This document shows, one piece after another, positions 62,322 to 64,000 of a stretch of DNA of 64,000 nt. Location: NCBI GenBank assembly GCA_002105175.1, contig MCGE01000045.1, positions 124,001 through 188,000 on the forward strand, given 5' to 3'. Position 1 is the stretch's first letter; each line of letters starts with the position of its first letter. The DNA is from Absidia repens. Lineage: Eukaryota > Mucoromycota > Mucoromycetes > Mucorales > Cunninghamellaceae. The position numbers were made by a program, and so were the translations under genes. Below the pieces are notes generated by a model. The model was not told where the DNA came from. It searched no databases and saw only the letters and a program-made list of their open reading frames with translations.

Positions 62322-63443
62322 TCATAGCTCTGGGTATTCCATTTGTCGAATAGTATCAATTGCATCTTGATTCAAATGGTGCACACAATTATTCAGGGCA
62401 TCATTGGGATCACCCACACGACACGCTTCAGGAAATGCATCGTATTTGAGTTTGCAATTGTAGAGATCCACCCACGCAAGATGGTACCAGTGGCGATGGT
62501 GTCGTACCAGCCGGCGTACGCCGCTTACCGTGATGTGCCTGTTGCCGGCCAAGCCGAGATACGTCACGTCGCGCAAATACATGCCCATAGCATCCAACGT
62601 GGCATCTGTCATCAGCGTCTCATGCAAAGTCACTTCGGTAAGCTGAGGATGAGCCTTGATAAAAGGAATCAGGCGACTATCGTCACCCACGGCGCCAATA
62701 CATTCAAGTTCGAGATGCGTCAACTGAGGCCAAACGCTGGTTAAAATAGAAGAATGCATGATGTCTGAGGAGCTACCATGACCACTGAACGAAAAGGATC
62801 TGAGCGGGAGCTGCGCCAAGTCCAGCACGGTTTGGTCGTTCCAGGGCTCGGGACCGCCGTTGGTATATAACGTCACATTTTCCACACCAACACCAACACC
62901 AGCATTCCCAGCGTGGACAAAGGGGGCAAACGTGTCTGGCGACAAATCTGGGCAGCACGAAAGAGAAAGGACACGGAGCCGAGGACAGTGCCGGGCAAGG
63001 GCAACCATGGATGCTTGCGTGGCTGAGGCGGAGTATAAATAGAGATCTGTGAGTTGGGGCCAGGCACGCGCAAGAGGCTGCAAGCTCATGTCGCTGATCG
63101 CCTGACCATTGGCAATGTACACATTCTTCACTTGGGGCCCGATCAATGATATCAGGCGCATGAGTTGATTATCAGTCCATCGCGAATAAAGTTCCAATTC
63201 TTGTACATGCTTTACTATGGGATGCGACGGCTGTTGCATAAGACAGTCGAGAAAGGTGGAGACCATCGTCCTTTCTTCCTCTTTATCACCCCCGATCTGT
63301 TTGCCTTGCGCAAAAAATCGCCATAAGAAAGGAAGTGTGGCCTCGTAAATACATCGGTTGACAAGAGTGCAGGTCAAAAGATCGCTTTGTTCGCTGATAT
63401 GTTGAAGAATGGACGATATTATTTCAGGTGGAAGATGGTTCAT
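62322..63443 (-). CDS. F-box/LRR protein E, tail-less
   Basis: Single open frame, 373 residues. F-box: MNHLPPEIISSILQHISEQ, NRCIYEATLPFLWRFF. LRR-like: LTDLYLYSASATQASM, LRVLSLSCCPDLSPDTF, LTHLELECIG, VTYLGLAGNRHITVSGVRRL. It stops at TGA (62322) just where paralogues enter the acidic tract. The lost tail is still visible in another frame downstream (GAG GAT GAT..., 62290-62322), but the last Trp codon is TGA, the donor position reads GC, and the last-exon remnant (near 62140-62190) is frameshifted. So the acidic tract and the LYGSGVA tail are gone, while the F-box and LRR part is intact. It may be functional without the tail or an early pseudogene. Poly(A) signal at 61898-61903. Confidence 0.8.
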   Translation of the reverse strand: MNHLPPEIISSILQHISEQSDLLTCTLVNRCIYEATLPFLWRFFAQGKQIGGDKEEERTMVSTFLDCLMQQPSHPIVKHVQELELYSRWTDNQLMRLISLIGPQVKNVYIANGQAISDMSLQPLARAWPQLTDLYLYSASATQASMVALARHCPRLRVLSLSCCPDLSPDTFAPFVHAGNAGVGVGVENVTLYTNGGPEPWNDQTVLDLAQLPLRSFSFSGHGSSSDIMHSSILTSVWPQLTHLELECIGAVGDDSRLIPFIKAHPQLTEVTLHETLMTDATLDAMGMYLRDVTYLGLAGNRHITVSGVRRLVRHHRHWYHLAWVDLYNCKLKYDAFPEACRVGDPNDALNNCVHHLNQDAIDTIRQMEYPEL

Positions 63444-63639
63444 GTTGCAAGGAGAGAAAGATAGTGCTGTAGTAGAAGATCGGTTAACAGATAACTTGGT
63501 TATTCATAAAAGAAAATAAATGAATGATATATATATATGTTATATCAAGGTCAAAACTATCAAAAGAATCGAACCGAATGGAGAAAAAAGGGTTTACCAG
63601 CAAGAGAGAGAAAAAAAAATATAAATTGGACGAATTGAA

Positions 63640-63702
63640 TTGACAAAGCCGCAGTTGCGCTGTGTGCAACGTTACCGAAAAGTATATTGCATTTCAGCCA
63701 CT
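63640..63702 (-). promoter_or_regulatory. Conserved upstream block of F-box gene E
   Basis: About 200 bases before the ATG; shares CGCTGTGTGCAACGTTAC and TATTGCATTTCAGCCAC with the other members. The upstream ATG (GAAATGCAATA in sense) opens a frame of only six codons. Confidence 0.45.
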
Positions 63703-63894
63703 TTCGCCTCTCGTTTCCATATCAATAACTAAATAGTTTTCTATATTATGTATAGAAAAATAAACCGAGTCGAACACACTGGTGGGGATTTTAAACATCG
63801 TAATCTTGGAACTAGTCTAATGTTGTAAAGCGTAGGACTTGATGGGACTACTAGTCTATAGTGATAGGTTTGGATCCAATGGCCCTATTGATAT

Positions 63895-64000
63895 ACGCAC
63901 AACAGAGTGGGTTCATCAAAACTCCGCTCGAGCGATTTTCTACTTTTCTGTCATTCCATTTTCCCCCGTTTCTCCTTCTTCTTTTTTTATTTTTTCTTCA
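63895..64000 (+). repeat. SINE-like element, copy 14 (cut by window end)
   Basis: A-box-like AGAGTGGGTTCATC near 63905, head AACTCCGCTCGAGCG near 63920, then the start of the T/C-rich stretch. The core lies beyond the window. Confidence 0.6.

Larger units (their letters stand above)
54130..64000. repeat. Tandem array of F-box gene units B-E
   Basis: Four units of about 2.4-2.7 kb in the same orientation (approx. 54130-56800, 56800-59215, 59215-61880, 61880 to the window end). Each holds, left to right, a conserved 3' flank with the poly(A) signal, the F-box gene (-), the conserved upstream block and a SINE-like element (+). The array continues past the window. An extra unit (A) sits at about 16224-18905. 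Confidence 0.85.

Overview
The window looks like nuclear DNA of a filamentous fungus, most likely an early-diverging Mucoromycota/Mucorales species. The genes are split by short GT-AG introns of about 55-180 bp, intergenic DNA is AT-rich and full of homopolymers, two fungal Zn2Cys6 regulators are present, and Gln/His/Thr/Asp tracts are common in the proteins. There are no prokaryotic features. A homologue of the KICSTOR subunit SZT2, absent from yeasts such as S. cerevisiae as far as I recall, also points to an early-diverging lineage. The species-group call is inference.

Layout: 3.9-7.6 kb (+) Zn2Cys6 / fungal_trans transcription factor; 11.8-13.8 kb (+) amino-acid/GABA/choline-type APC permease; 15.1-15.6 kb (-) GNAT acetyltransferase, preceded by a threefold tandem repeat; 16.5-17.9 kb (-) F-box/LRR gene A; 19.9-21.0 kb (-) CBM21 glycogen-targeting subunit of protein phosphatase 1; 25.0-37.8 kb (-) an 11-exon, roughly 3,950-residue SZT2 homologue; 39.3-41.4 kb (+) Sst2/FlbA-type RGS protein with DEP regions; 42.0-42.35 kb a 32/34-bp minisatellite; 42.7-49.3 kb (-) 13-exon ATR/Mec1/Rad3 checkpoint kinase; 50.8-52.1 kb (+) a regulator with two Zn2Cys6 clusters; 54.1-64.0 kb a tandem array of four more F-box/LRR genes (B-E, all -).

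A dispersed repeat family of about 330-450 bp, here called the SINE-like element, occurs about 14 times in both orientations. Copies have a tRNA B-box-like head, a pyrimidine-rich stretch, a conserved core and an AATAAA-containing tail. In the F-box array each unit is gene, conserved upstream block, then SINE-like core, so gene and repeat were duplicated together. Gene A is a dispersed copy of unit D.

No operon logic applies. By theme, SZT2 (nutrient input to TORC1), the RGS protein (G-protein signalling), the PP1 glycogen targeter and the permease are nutrient and signalling genes, but clustering by function is not claimed. Six places in SZT2, ATR and the CBM21 gene read as if one base were missing, mostly in short homopolymers. 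The simplest explanation is uncorrected homopolymer errors in the assembly. Exon coordinates are my own splice-site reading, without transcript evidence.
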